Source: Peromyscus leucopus | Taxonomy: Eukaryota > Chordata > Mammalia > Rodentia > Cricetidae | Length of the DNA stretch: 64,000 nucleotides | Assembly: GCF_004664715.2 (NCBI RefSeq) | Contig: NC_051083.1 | Location: 99,291,661 to 99,355,660 of the forward strand | Direction of reading: 5' to 3' | Part shown: positions 13,204 through 23,159 of the stretch, piece by piece | Layout of the letters: every line of letters begins with the position of its first letter | Numbering within the stretch: position 1 is the stretch's first letter | Notes under the pieces: generated by a model | The model's input: only the letters and a program-made list of their open reading frames with translations | Databases searched by the model: none | Told to the model about the DNA's origin: nothing | Program-made: the position numbers and the translations under genes

Positions 13204-13410
13204 CAGTGGTTGACCCTTTGAGGGATCAAATGACCCTTTCACAGGGGTTGCCTAAGACCAAAAGAAAACATAGATGTTTACATTGTGATCCATAACAGTA
13301 GCAAAACTGCAGGATGAAGTAGCAACAAAAATAATCTCATTGTTGGGGAGTCACCACTACATGGGGACTATATTGAAGGGTCACAGCATTAAGAAGGTTG
13401 AGAACCACTG
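13204..13410 (-). mobile_element. RCHARR1-like non-autonomous hAT-Charlie element
   Basis: The block begins CAGTGGTT (13204-13211) and ends AACCACTG (13403-13410), a perfect 8-bp terminal inverted repeat. The interior matches in reverse the common rodent repeat with AGAACCACTG, AAGGGTCACAGCATTAAGAAGG, GTAGCAACAAAAATAAT and GACCCTTTCACAGGGGTTG. Flanking 8-mers are not identical, as expected of an old copy. The family name is from memory of rodent repeats. Confidence 0.8.
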
Positions 13411-13679
13411 TTCTCTCTTTATTCAAAGGCTAGAATACTAAGTGTAGGGCTTTAAAGCATGTCAAGTTTCTATGTGTAGTGGTAAAATAAAACTGAATAT
13501 ATATTTTCTGACAGCTGTCATTGATGAGCCTTTAAGAGGTTTTTTCCCCAAAGGTATCTACTAAATAGTCAATTTTGGATAAGATTTCTCGATAAAATTT
13601 TTAAGTTGAAAATTTTAAATGTAGACACAGTTGTGTGATTTTCCAGTTGCAGGAAGAATCTTGCTTATACTTCTTTATT

Positions 13680-13755
13680 TACGATGCTGTGGATTAACCC
13701 CAGGACTTTGGATATACTAGTTAAGACTCTAACCTTTGAACCCCCATACTCCCAA
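13680..13755 (-). mobile_element. Degenerate ID/B2-like scrap
   Basis: GGATTAACCCCAGGACTTTGG, ACTAGTTAAGACTCTAACCTTTGAACCCCC resembles the reverse complement of a tRNA-derived SINE head. It is very diverged. Confidence 0.35.
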
Positions 13756-14107
13756 CTTCTGGTTTGAAATTCTGAGACCTTGTTCACTTCCACTTATGCT
13801 TACAAACCGAACAAATATTGCTGAACTCCAATCAATTTTAGGTCCATTTCAATTTCCCTGCATCTTTTCTGTTAGAAACATATAAGTTAAGTACATGATC
13901 TTCCTTGTCATTTACCACAGGTGGGAATTGTGTTCCCATAACCTGGATCATAATGAATTTTCTTTTAAAAAAATTACATGTGAGTTAACTTTGAAGGATG
14001 AAAATGTTTTGACCAATGGAATGAAGGTGAAAGAATTGGCTTAATCCTCTGAAAAGATCACAATTGATTCAATAATGATAGTAGATGCTAGGGACAACAC
14101 TTAAAAT

Positions 14108-14320
14108 AGGAGCTAGAGAGATGGCTCAGTGGTCATGAATATGAGCACTGGTTGTTCTTCCAGAGGACACAAGTTCAATTCCCAGGACCTGCATGGCAGC
14201 TCCCAACTGTCTCTAACGCCATTCTGTGGAAATACAAAGCCCTGTTGTGGCTTCCTCTTCTGGCCTCCTCAGACAACAGGCAGCCATGTGGTGCACAGAA
14301 ACACAAATAGTTACTGAAAT
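14108..14320 (+). mobile_element. B2 SINE
   Basis: GGAGCTAGAGAGATGGCTCAGTGG, GAGCACTGGTTGTTCTTCCAGAGGAC, AAGTTCAATTCCCAGGACCTGCATGGCAGCTC and TCCTCTTCTGGCCTCC are B2/B3 landmarks in order. It is directly followed by a B1 in the same orientation. Confidence 0.9.
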
Positions 14321-14349
14321 TGGAGGAAGTCTTGGTGGCCCAAGTTTCT

Positions 14350-14510
14350 GGGTTGTGGTGGTGTACACCTTAGTTCCAGCACTCAGGAGGCAGAGGCAGG
14401 CAGATCTCTCTGAGTTTGAGGCCAACATGGTCTACAGAGTAAGTTTTAGAATGTCCAGGGCAATATAGAGAAACCCTGTCTTGAAAAATAAAAAAGAAAG
14501 AGAAAAATTT
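14350..14510 (+). mobile_element. B1 SINE
   Basis: GTGGTGGTGTACACCTTAGTTCCAGCACTCAGGAGGCAGAGGCAGG, GAGTTTGAGGCCAACATGGTCTACAGAG and GAGAAACCCTGTCTTGAAAAATAAAAA follow the B1 order and end in an A-rich tail. Confidence 0.92.
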
Positions 14511-14794
14511 CTGCATTTTAAACTCATTTATAGTGTACACAATACATGAGGCTTAATCGTGCATTGTGTGTGATATAACGAAAGGAGGGCAAAAAATATT
14601 TCTTTGTTTCTGCATAATGATAAAGGTTTATTAGTATTATGTATTTCTAGTGCCAAAGTTTGAATGTAGGGGTTTTTACATTCTATGCAAACACCCTCAA
14701 AAATAGATATATATTCTAAAACACTGTTGTTATTTTAAGCTAACAAAAATTATGTTCATTCATGAAATTCTTTTGCTTTGCTTTTTCAATTTTA

Positions 14795-14865
14795 GGGATC
14801 AAATTCAGGGTCTTATACATGCTAGGCAAGACCTCTACCACTGAGCTTTGTCCTTAGCCTTATAG
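14795..14865 (-). mobile_element. ID-like SINE, reverse orientation
   Basis: AGGGTCTTATACATGCTAGGCAAGACCTCTACCACTGAGC is the reverse complement of the ID core. Confidence 0.7.
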
Positions 14866-15150
14866 CCTTATATTTGTAACATTCAACATGATTTTTTGAA
14901 ATGTGTATATATATATAGTAGAATAACTAAATTCAACTGGCATTTTATTAATTCATACACCTAATATTTTCAAGTGTTTAAGACACTGCTATTAACTGCA
15001 GACTAGATCTCTTGAATTTATTCCTCCTATCTAAATGAAAATGTGTATCATTTGACCAATAGTTCTCATTCAGTTTCTCCCTCTAGCCTCTAGTAATCAC
15101 TATTCAGCGTTCTATCATACTTAATTCACTTTTAAAGATCTGTGTGTATA

Positions 15151-15172
15151 TGCACGCACGCACGCGCGCGCA

Positions 15173-15222
<50 letters not shown>
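15151..15222. repeat. Alternating purine-pyrimidine tract (CACG/CG)n-(TG)n
   Basis: A short GCACGCACGCACGCGCGCGCA block is followed after three bases by about 24 uninterrupted TG units. The whole stretch is a candidate left-handed (Z) DNA former. Frames crossing it on either strand are repeat artefacts. Confidence 0.95.
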
Positions 15223-15223
<1 letters not shown>

Positions 15224-15225
15224 CT

Positions 15226-15371
15226 GTAGTGGCTATAACACGACAAGAAATCCTCTGGAATTGGAGTTACAGGCAATTGTGAGGCACCTGACACAGGTGT
15301 TGAGAGCTGAACTTGGCTTCTCGACAAGCGCAGAATGTGTTCTTAACTACTAGACCATGTCTCTAGCCCCA
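15226..15371 (-). mobile_element. B2 SINE, reverse orientation
   Basis: GAGCTGAACTTGGCTTCTCGACAAGCGCAGAATGTGTTCTTAACTACTAGACCATGTCTCTAGCCC is the reverse complement of a B2 head. The TG microsatellite abuts what was its A-rich tail. Confidence 0.85.
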
Positions 15372-15894
15372 AGATTAACTTTTAAAGGGAGATTAATCAA
15401 TGCTTTCTTTTCTATGATTGGGTTATTTTTACTTCACATGATGTTCTCCACGTTCATCTACTTTGTCACAAGTGGCAGCATTCCCTTCCTTTTAAAAGAC
15501 TGAATAGGATTAGGTTGATTATGCATGCTTGTATTTCTGAACATTTAGGTTATCTATTTCTTAGACACTGCAAATGATGTAATGAATGCAAGAGTACACA
15601 TATACTTTCGATATAATTAATTTGTTTTCTTTTAATATATAATTAGTGTAAGAGAAAGAGTTCAATTCTGTTGCTAATTATTAAAGTCAATGACACAAGA
15701 TACAGAGTGACAGAAGAAAGATTAAAAAGTGCTAGGCTTTGCTTCAAAAGAAACCAATCAGCTCCAGAGATATGAAAAGCTAGAGCTAGCATATGAATAA
15801 GCTTGAAGTGAGACCAAAAATAAGGAAGAATAGTCACATATTTTCTGGACTTGCCATAGATATAAGGTCTCTTGTCTTATGTGTTTTCATTCCT

Positions 15895-16107
15895 TTAATG
15901 ATATGATGTTGTCTTTGGAGTAAAGGTTAAGACCAAAAATGAAACAGACACAATATGAAGACAGCTGTCAAGCCTACTCATCTTGTTCCAATCACCCAAT
16001 TGCACGTCAATTGGCCTAAGTAAGGACTCTGTGTTTGCAGCAAGAATAGTCTTCAACTCTGAGAAGCAGTGTAAGGACTTGATATCATAACCCACACAGC
16101 AAAGCTG
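15895..16107 (-). other. Candidate terminal exon (unproven), minus strand
   Basis: Read on the minus strand, a branch-point-like CACTAAT and a pyrimidine-rich TTTTGTTTCACATAG precede position 16107, a good 3' splice acceptor. From there a frame of about 70 codons stays open to a TAA at the lower end. It includes CAATTGACGTGCAATTGGG-type coding-looking text. If the exon at 16511-16602 really precedes it, the joined phase would instead give about 17 codons and then TGA, so the frame is undecided. I recognise no protein family. A chance frame beside a fortuitous acceptor remains quite possible. Confidence 0.25.
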
Positions 16108-16510
16108 CTATGTGAAACAAAATTAGTGAGAGACAAATTATATATTTCCAAACCGCATCAGAAATAAGAGATGCATAGAAGTCAACAAAAAGCCAATGAT
16201 GCTATAGGCTTTATTTATGATTCTCCTTTGTCACTAGTCATGGGACTACTGGGTCATATGTCATGTCTATTTTTAATTTTTTGAGGACCTCTAAACACTT
16301 TTGATGAGGACTGTAGCAATTTACCCTCCTACCAACAACAGACAAGGTCACAGTCTTGAGAGCTTCCCAATACCACCCTTTTATTCATTAATTCTGTGCT
16401 TTTGGAATGTGCCAATTCTGTTTCCATTTCCTCTGTCAGTTGAGATAAGCTCCATCTGAAATAATAACACTGAAATTTTATCAGCATCATGAGAGAGCAA
16501 ATTATTCTAC

Positions 16511-16602
16511 CCAAGTGTGTTTCTTTGGTATATTTTGAGTACATTATTCACAGAACCTTCAGAACTCTGCAGATAAGAAAACAGCTTTGAAAAGCTGTCC
16601 TT
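16511..16602 (-). other. Candidate internal exon (unproven), minus strand
   Basis: Upstream on the minus strand is TACTAAT followed by CATTTTCTTTTACAG, a near-ideal branch point and acceptor ending just before 16602. The 92-bp segment is open in one frame only (starting KDSFSKLFSYLQSS) and ends at CTTGG|GTAGAA, a moderate donor. That frame starts at phase 0 and ends after two bases of a codon. The open frame also extends back through the acceptor to about 16812, so the openness alone is weak evidence. No family is recognised. Confidence 0.28.
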
Positions 16603-17702
16603 CTGTAAAAGAAAATGATTAGTAAATGAAAAAGCAAATGTAGACTGCAGAATTTCTATCAGATCATACCCCAATTTTTCTGTTGAGGAGTGTCTTTCCA
16701 TAGGAAGAAGAGGCCAGGACATAGATGACAACAGATGACTGTCATATGGAGACCATATATGTAACACGTTTTGTGCTAAGAACATTGTCCCCAAACCTTT
16801 CATAGACAGCACTATTTCCTTTCATTCAGGGCAAGGCCATTATCCATTTAAACCCTTTGAATTCTAATTCTCCAATGCTTTAAGCATATAATAAGTTTGA
16901 TGTGATTTTCCTTTTATCTATTGTCAGTATATTTAATAGACTAAACATATAGAGTCTTCTGAGGAGAAAGAACAGATTTTAAGTTTCCCTTGTGCTTAAT
17001 AAAACAAATTTATATCTCTTTTTTATTTAAAATGTTCCATGTCCCCAAGAAAGTTGTATTTCATATAGTGGCAGATTGCATCGGGTGGCTTTAATTCCAT
17101 AATCTTTTGGATCTGGGGAAGGAGAACCTGAATAATTGGGTAATAGTTCATTGACAAGAATTAATCATACATGTATACCTAAATTAAAGGTGAAACATGT
17201 TTGAAAATAGATGAGAACTAAAAAATTTTATTAATAGTAGTATTGTCTATTGCATAATAAGCTTAATATGTAATTGGACATCAGCTGAAAATTATGCAGG
17301 CTTATACAACACAAAAGCTACACAGCTACCTTCAATATCCCTTTCATTTACTATATTGGAACATATGAGGACAACCATGAGAATGGTATGGGGAAGTATA
17401 TATACAAGAGGTAAATTGGCTTCTAGCATAAGTGGGAAATGATATATATCACACTAGTTGAAATGTGTGTGAATGTAAAGATGTATGAAAAAATAAGATA
17501 TCTGTTCTTACCAAATATACATATCAGTGAGAAGATTGTGTGCTTATGTTCAGATCAAGAGAAAATTCAAGACTTATTTTTCATGAAGAAAGTAATTATA
17601 AAGGAAAGCAAAATCCAATTTGAGATTCAATACCTATTAAAGATCTTGGTTATCAGGAATCAGTTGAAGGAAGAGTACGAGGATTAAAGTTAAACTTGCA
17701 AG

Positions 17703-17795
17703 GCAGGCATGATGGTCATTGAGGTGGAGGCAGAAAGATGACTCAAGGCCAGCTTAGACTACATAGTGAGATACTTTCAATAAACAAAAAATGTA
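17703..17795 (+). mobile_element. B1-like SINE fragment
   Basis: GGCAGGCATGATGGTCATTGAGGTGGAGGCAGAAAGATG, CAAGGCCAGCTTAGACTACATAGTGAGA matches B1/proto-B1 with a gap, ending in an A-rich run. Confidence 0.65.
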
Positions 17796-17870
17796 CAGTG
17801 ACATTTACATTTTCAATCACAGTGCTATATAGATATTCCAGGATAAGATGGGCTGCATAGGAGTGAGTGG

Positions 17871-18342
17871 TGTGGTGATATTGTGTACCCCAAAATATTG
17901 TGCACCCTAATAAACTTACCTGGGGTCAGAGAACAGAACAGCCACTAGATATAGAGGCCAGAAAATGGTCTTTAATCCTAGCATTCCAAAGGCAGAGATC
18001 CATTGAGATCTCTGTGAGTTCAAAGCCACACTGGAAACAGCCAGGCATAGTGACACACGACTTTAATCCCAGAGAGTGATGTCAGAAAGCAGAAAGGTAT
18101 ATAAAGTGTGAAAACCAGGAACTAGAAGCTTTTAAGCTTTTAGGCTTTTGAGCAGCAGTTGAGCTGATATCCATTTGGATGAGGACACAGAGGCTTCCAG
18201 TCTGAGGAAACAGGATCAGCTGAGGACGTGGCAAGGTGAGGTGGCTGTGCCTTATTCTGCTTCTCTGATGTTCCAGCATTGACTCCAGTACCTGGCTCCA
18301 GGTTTGTTTTTATTAATAATAACTTTTAAGATTCATAATACA
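17871..18342 (+). mobile_element. Solo LTR (ERVK-like), family A, with 6-bp target duplication
   Basis: The element starts TGTGGTGATATTG and ends ATTCATAATACA, so it has TG...CA ends. It is flanked by the perfect direct repeat GAGTGG at 17865-17870 and 18343-18348. A 6-bp duplication is typical of class II (ERVK) elements. The 472-bp unit contains a TATA-like GGTATATAAAG near 18097 and a SINE-like inset (CTTTAATCC...GCAGAGATCC...GTGAGTTCAAAGCC, then CCAGGCATAGTGACAC...CTTTAATCCCAG). A second copy lies at 37013-37498. I cannot name the family securely. Confidence 0.88.
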
Positions 18343-18719
18343 GAGTGGTAGTTTGTGCTACAAGGGAAAATGCAGAGAAGATATAGAAACAAAACAATTA
18401 TCTTTTCCCCAGAGTTATTCATCTTTGAAACAGTCTCATTCAAGCTGTCTTTAAACTTAATCGTTGCTATGCCTAAAATGACATTCTTTCCCAAGTCACT
18501 CTTGCTTATTTGGATAATAATTAAATATACAACATGTAAACTGCCTCATATCAAAATAACAATATTAACTTATTTCCATGTACAAAGAGGTAATTTTGGA
18601 AGAGTATCTCCACTGTTTTGAGAAAACTTTTGGAAAGCATCCTCAAATTTTTAAAACTTGTTGTTTCTGATCAAAACTGTGTAAACTCAGGCAAAATAAG
18701 AGACTAAAATATTACTAAC

Positions 18720-18835
18720 CCAGGGTGGTGGGACTCACATGTAATCTCAGCCTCAGGATGCTGATTCAGAGTATCATTCATCAGTGGCTGATGCCACTCT
18801 GGACTATGTAGCAAAGCCTGGGGAAGGATGGGAGG
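18720..18835 (+). mobile_element. Degenerate B1-like SINE
   Basis: CCCAGGGTGGTGGGACTCACATGTAATCTCAGCCTCAGGATGCTG and GGACTATGTAGCAAAGCCTGGGG correspond to B1 landmarks. The copy is strongly diverged and is followed by a purine-rich tract. Confidence 0.5.
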
Positions 18836-18910
18836 AAGACAGGAGGAGGGAGTAGGAGAGGGAGAGAGGGGAGGGAGGGAGTGACAGAGGATAGGGAGGG
18901 GAGGAAGGGA
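18836..18910. repeat. GA-rich simple tract
   Basis: About 75 bases of GGGA/GGAGA units on the plus strand, probably grown from the tail of the adjoining SINE. Confidence 0.85.
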
Positions 18911-18935
18911 ATTTCTTAATGAGATTTAAACCTAC

Positions 18936-19210
18936 CTGTGCCAATGCCTCACAAATAAATGGTTTATAAGTAGAACTTGCCTCTCCAAATGCTCTAAGGA
19001 AATTTTATGCATGGAGATTAAACTTTCATTCTTTCTTTTGTTTGGAATCTCAAAGATCAATTTCTCAAAAAGAGGAATAAATGGCAGAGGGCTACGGGTG
19101 CTAGAGTACCGCAGCTTTGAACACAATTCTGTCAACATGGCGGCAGGATTATCAAGGGGCAGGTAACGAATCTGGTTCCTTTCCCTAGTGACAGTTAGCA
19201 AAGCGTTTTC
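18936..19210 (-). CDS. Candidate internal coding exon of an unknown gene, minus strand
   Basis: Read on the minus strand, a pyrimidine tract CCTTTCTCTCTTAATTCAG ends in a strong acceptor just before 19210. From there the frame is open in phase 0 for 91 codons, beginning ENALLTVTRERNQ. The segment ends at CACAG|GTAGG (18936), a strong GT donor. An alternative end at GAGAG|GCAAGT (18981) is the consensus of a GC-AG donor. Both leave two bases of a codon. The segment holds several CpG-containing codons and a mixed, protein-like composition in an otherwise CpG-poor region, unlike the chance frames around it. No domain, signal peptide or membrane segment is evident and I do not recognise the family. 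The candidate exons at 16.1-16.6 kb are on the same strand, but the phase does not join directly to 16602. A pseudo-exon or chance frame is not excluded. Confidence 0.42.
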
Positions 19211-19361
19211 CTGAATTAAGAGAGAAAGGTTAAAAAAAATGAAGGGACACAAAATAATAATTCAAATAATGAGTGGCATGCCTGAAATTACACTTTTTTC
19301 ATGAAAATGTCATTTTTAAATGCATCAAGGTAGTTTTGAGTTTAATAAGATAGGCAGTTGG

Positions 19362-19548
19362 GATTGACAAGATGGTTCAGTGAGCAAAGTTACTTGCAGC
19401 CAAGCCCGGCAGCCTGTGTTCAATCTTTGGGACACACAATGTGGAACAAGAGAGCTGACTTCTGCAAGTCCCCTGACCTCCACGTGTGCTGTGGCATTAG
19501 CCCATTGCCACTCTTAGCACTAAATAAGTATGTGTAAAAAAATTAAGA
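19362..19548 (+). mobile_element. B3-type SINE
   Basis: GATTGACAAGATGGTTCAGTGAGCAAAG, CAGCCAAGCCCGGCAGCCTGTGTTCAATCTTTGGGACACAC, CTGCAAGTCCCCTGACCTCCACGTGTGCTGTGGC follows the B3A order. The end is A-rich. Confidence 0.85.
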
Positions 19549-21027
19549 CGAAAGGCCATCATGATATCTGAGGACACAGTAGAATGTTAGTGTGGAGAGA
19601 ATAGCTAGAATGATACAGAAACAAGAAGGTGCATAAAATGGGGCATAACTTCACCCACAGACAAACAGTGGCTATGCCGTGGTAATAAAGTAGGAAGTAT
19701 ATTTCTTAAGTCTTCTTAAGTCTGGATCTCTCCCTACACTTACACACAAGTGCACCTGTACTCACGAGCATATACATATATACAACACCATCATACATAT
19801 CTTTGAAAAACTCAAGAATATTTTCCAAAGACAATGATCATTGACTGAGTCAGATGATGTGACTTCATATGTATACTGCACTTTCCATTCTCAGGATCCC
19901 CAGGTTTATACTTTCTGACCAAGGCAACACTGATGATGATGCATAACAATTTCAGAAAGGGACACATCAAGGGACATAGAATATCATTGATTACAGTGTT
20001 TGTTGTGTGTGCATCAGTACCAGAGTCCCTCTGAGTCAAGAAAAGTGGAGAACTTCAGAGAAGTGTGTGGGAAGGTAAACATCAGGAGAATGGCAAGGAA
20101 GCTGGTCTTACCTTTGTGAGTGATGGTGAACTCATGATTTGGCAAGGATGATGGAAAAGAAGGGCAATATACTGTTTTTCATCACATAAACAGCTATATT
20201 ATTTAGATTTTAACTAACTCAGACAGTAAGGAAATAGAATATAAGACAAATATGGTGTTGAGAATAATGACCTATCAAAAATATATTCATGTCCTAAATC
20301 CTAGAAACCATGTACATACATATCTTTTAAGTACAAAGATGTGACAGATTGAAGGATTTTGACATGGAGAAATGATTGCTGCTCAGCTTAGTCCATTCAA
20401 TGTAACCACAAGACTTCTTAATAAAGACCATGGATACAGAAGTAGAGTGACATGATGTTGATGGCCTTGATCTTCTCTTGCTGCAATGAAAAGGCAATTT
20501 TTTGTGGCATAGAGTGAATCTTAGAAGCAGAAACAAAGACAAGATTTCAGTATGAAGATTATGTGGCATAGGCATGCTGATCCACCATGTACAAAGTGTG
20601 ACATCTCACTATCTGGTTTTGTAAAGCAAAGTTTGGTACAGCTGAACCATGTCTTATACTCTATCTGAGATCTTTGCAATCCCATCAAATCTGAAGCCTT
20701 ATAATTATAAAATCCGGAGGCAGATAGAAGATAGCATACATAGATTCATATCTCATGGTTTTGAAAGAAAAGAATTTCTTAAAATATATTATACTTGAAG
20801 AAAGCAATGAATTTTGCATTCCAAAGTATTACTTTCCTTTAAACAAATATGTGGTAAATACAAAATATGTAAATAGTCAATAACTAATTAAGTCTATAGA
20901 TACCTGATTTGTTTTTAAATCATTTTTTTTTTGGTCTGGAGTAAAATATTATTTGTGCACTATAAGGTTCTGTTGCTGAAACTCGCTTTTAAAGATACTT
21001 TTTTATATTTTTCATTACATTTATATT

Positions 21028-21190
21028 TTTGGAGTGAGTATGTGTAGTGTGGTGTGTACATCATGGTGCCTGTGATGTCTAATCACAGCACTCAGGATAT
21101 ATTTCACCTTCCATTGTGTAGGTAGCAGGATTAGACACAAGTCTTCAGGCCTGGCAACAAATACCTTTATCCCTAGCTTTTTCTCTGGCT
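21028..21190 (-). mobile_element. B3-type SINE, reverse orientation
   Basis: GTGGTGTGTACATCATGGTGCC, TTCCATTGTGTAGGTAGCAGGATTAGAC, CAGGCCTGGCAACAAATACCTTTATCCCTAGC is the reverse complement of a B3A-type element. Confidence 0.65.
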
Positions 21191-21732
21191 CTCGCTTAAG
21201 TATTTTTATCTGCACATTTCAATGTAGACATAATGTGAACCCATTCACACACTATGTAGATAATGCACAATGAGAAGTAGAAGGCACAATGAGAAGGAAG
21301 AAGAGCAGAGTCAAGATCCTCAAATGTCTCACCAAGGGGAAATACAACAATAGCAAGGAGGGAAGAAGGGTGGGTGGCAACAGTACAGTCAATATGATTG
21401 GGATTTACATGTGGCCAGCAAAGCAGTAGTAGGTACATAGAACTCATAACTCCAGTTCCCATAATTACTAGCTAGAATTCTCCCTGCTCTGGGAAACTCA
21501 TTCTAAAAGAATAAAAGCAAATTTCACTACAATGCATTGAAAGGAAAACAAAATGAATATGCTTATTTTCTTATATCAGACAGACAAGATATTGTCACAG
21601 TCGTAAAAAATAATGAGGGCAGAGGCAGAAGGTTACATGATTTTGCAATATTTTAAAGAAAGGTGGGATAATATACTATGGAGATTTCTGCAGATATAGT
21701 GCACAACTTTAAATTTTAATTCTTTCAATCTT

Positions 21733-21904
21733 TTTTTTTTTTTTTTTTTTTTGGTTTTTTTTCAAGACGGGGTTTCTCTGTGTAGCTTTGTGCCTTTCCT
21801 GGATCTCACTCTGTAGACCAGGCTGGCCTCGAACTCACAGAGATCCCCCTGCCTCTGCCTCCCGAGTGCTAGGATTAAAGGTGTGCACCACCACCACCCA
21901 GCAC
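21733..21904 (-). mobile_element. B1 SINE, reverse orientation, with 16-bp target duplication
   Basis: A T run is followed by the B1 reverse complement (GGGGTTTCTCTGTGTAGC, CCAGGCTGGCCTCGAACTC, CCCGAGTGCTAGGATTAAAGG). TAATTCTTTCAATCTT flanks it at 21717-21732 and 21905-21920, a perfect target-site duplication. The perfect duplication and pure tail point to a recent insertion. Confidence 0.96.
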
Positions 21905-22204
21905 TAATTCTTTCAATCTTGATGGGAAAGAGACAAATAATATTTTGTCCTCATTTGTTACAAGGTTCATGGTCAGCACCCTTATAATAAAATAAGAGAT
22001 TACAAAGAGAAGAGCATAATACATTTTTCAATCAAATATGTGTATGACACAGTAGTCTTCACATGTTAGTATGAAAAGATGGAGAGAAAACTATTTTTGG
22101 TCATCTGATGAAACAAGTGGATGATTGTGAAAAATATGATTGCTTAAAAATGAGTGTGTTCTAGTGGTAATAAATCACAGTGTTAGAAGGGTCAGGTAAA
22201 AACT

Positions 22205-22343
22205 TGTTTATTAAGATTTTTTTAATTTTTAATTGTTTTTCAGATTAAAATATACTTACATCATTTCTTCTTCTCTTTTCTCCAATCTCTCTCATATATC
22301 CCCTGCTTCCATTGAAATTCATCAACTCTTTATCTTTAATTGT

Positions 22344-22390
<47 letters not shown>

Positions 22391-22490
22391 CTAAATATAT
22401 AAATACAAACTGCTCAGTCTGCAAAATGTTACTGGTAAGTATGTGCTTTCTGGGCTGACCATTTTCGCTATCTCTGTATGTTCCTGGTAT
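22205..22490 (-). mobile_element. Lx-type L1 3' tail, minus orientation
   Basis: Read on the minus strand it shows the Lx tail order: GGTCAGCCCAGAAAGCACATACTTACCAGTAACATT..., (GT)n, a short AACAATTAA-like stretch, ATGAATTTCAATGGAAG and a purine-rich end. Confidence 0.7.
22345..22388. repeat. (CA)n microsatellite
   Basis: About 22 uninterrupted AC/CA units at the variable site of the Lx tail. Confidence 0.95.
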
Positions 22491-22499
22491 AAGTCATGA

Positions 22500-23030
22500 C
22501 GCTCATCCCATAAAGGTTTTCATGTAGGGAGCATATTAGATTAACCTTCCTAAATTTTATGGCTTGCTTCCCAAAAAACAAATCCTAGTTTATATAACCT
22601 GTTACACAGACAAAGGAAGACAGAGCAGAAAAGTTCAGGGAGACGCTCTTGCCTCTGTAGCCTTCATTATCTCCTCAAGCTTAAAAGATTCAGTCTGCTG
22701 AGTGAAAACACCGACTCTCCTAAGATGATACAGGGAGCCCTGAAAGTGACCTTCAGCATACTACTCAACCTCTTTTTAAATCTCACTTTCATCATCTGTA
22801 AATTTGTACAATACCACCTATCCTTTCAAACAAGTTGATAATATTGCATTCAAAACAGTTCCAGATAGATATCAATTTTGCTTTTTGTGTTTTATAACTA
22901 ATAAAATAAAACAGAAGATATTTTTAGAATTACCTTACCAAAAAAAAAAAAAAAAAAAAGAAATGTTACCAGAGGACTGAAAAAAATCATCTTAACATCT
23001 TTCCTAGAGCACCTTCACAGGCAATGAATG
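22500..23030. other. Unassigned stretch with an A run
   Basis: No family is recognised. A run of about 19 A lies near 22940-22958. Confidence 0.5.
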
Positions 23031-23032
23031 AA

Positions 23033-23156
23033 ACAGAGATGAGAGGATTGATCAGCTAAAGGGTTAATGATGTGAAAGTAAGAACTAATTTATACAGAGA
23101 TGAGAGGATTGATCAGCTAAAGGGTTAATGATGTGAAAGTAAGAACTAATTTATAC
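23033..23156 (+). repeat. Exact 61-bp tandem duplication
   Basis: The unit beginning ACAGAGATGAGAGG and ending ACTAATTTAT occurs at 23033-23093 and again at 23094-23154 without a difference, and the next two bases also match. It is not simple sequence. Confidence 0.97.
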
Positions 23157-23159
23157 CTT

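Noticed and set aside
15121..15353. Frames rich in His-Thr or Cys-Val
   Set aside because: They are translations of the TG/CA microsatellite.
19812..20039. Minus-strand frame preceded by TTTTCTTGACTCAG
   Set aside because: The acceptor is fair, but no good donor ends the frame and the translation has no coding-like features beyond chance.
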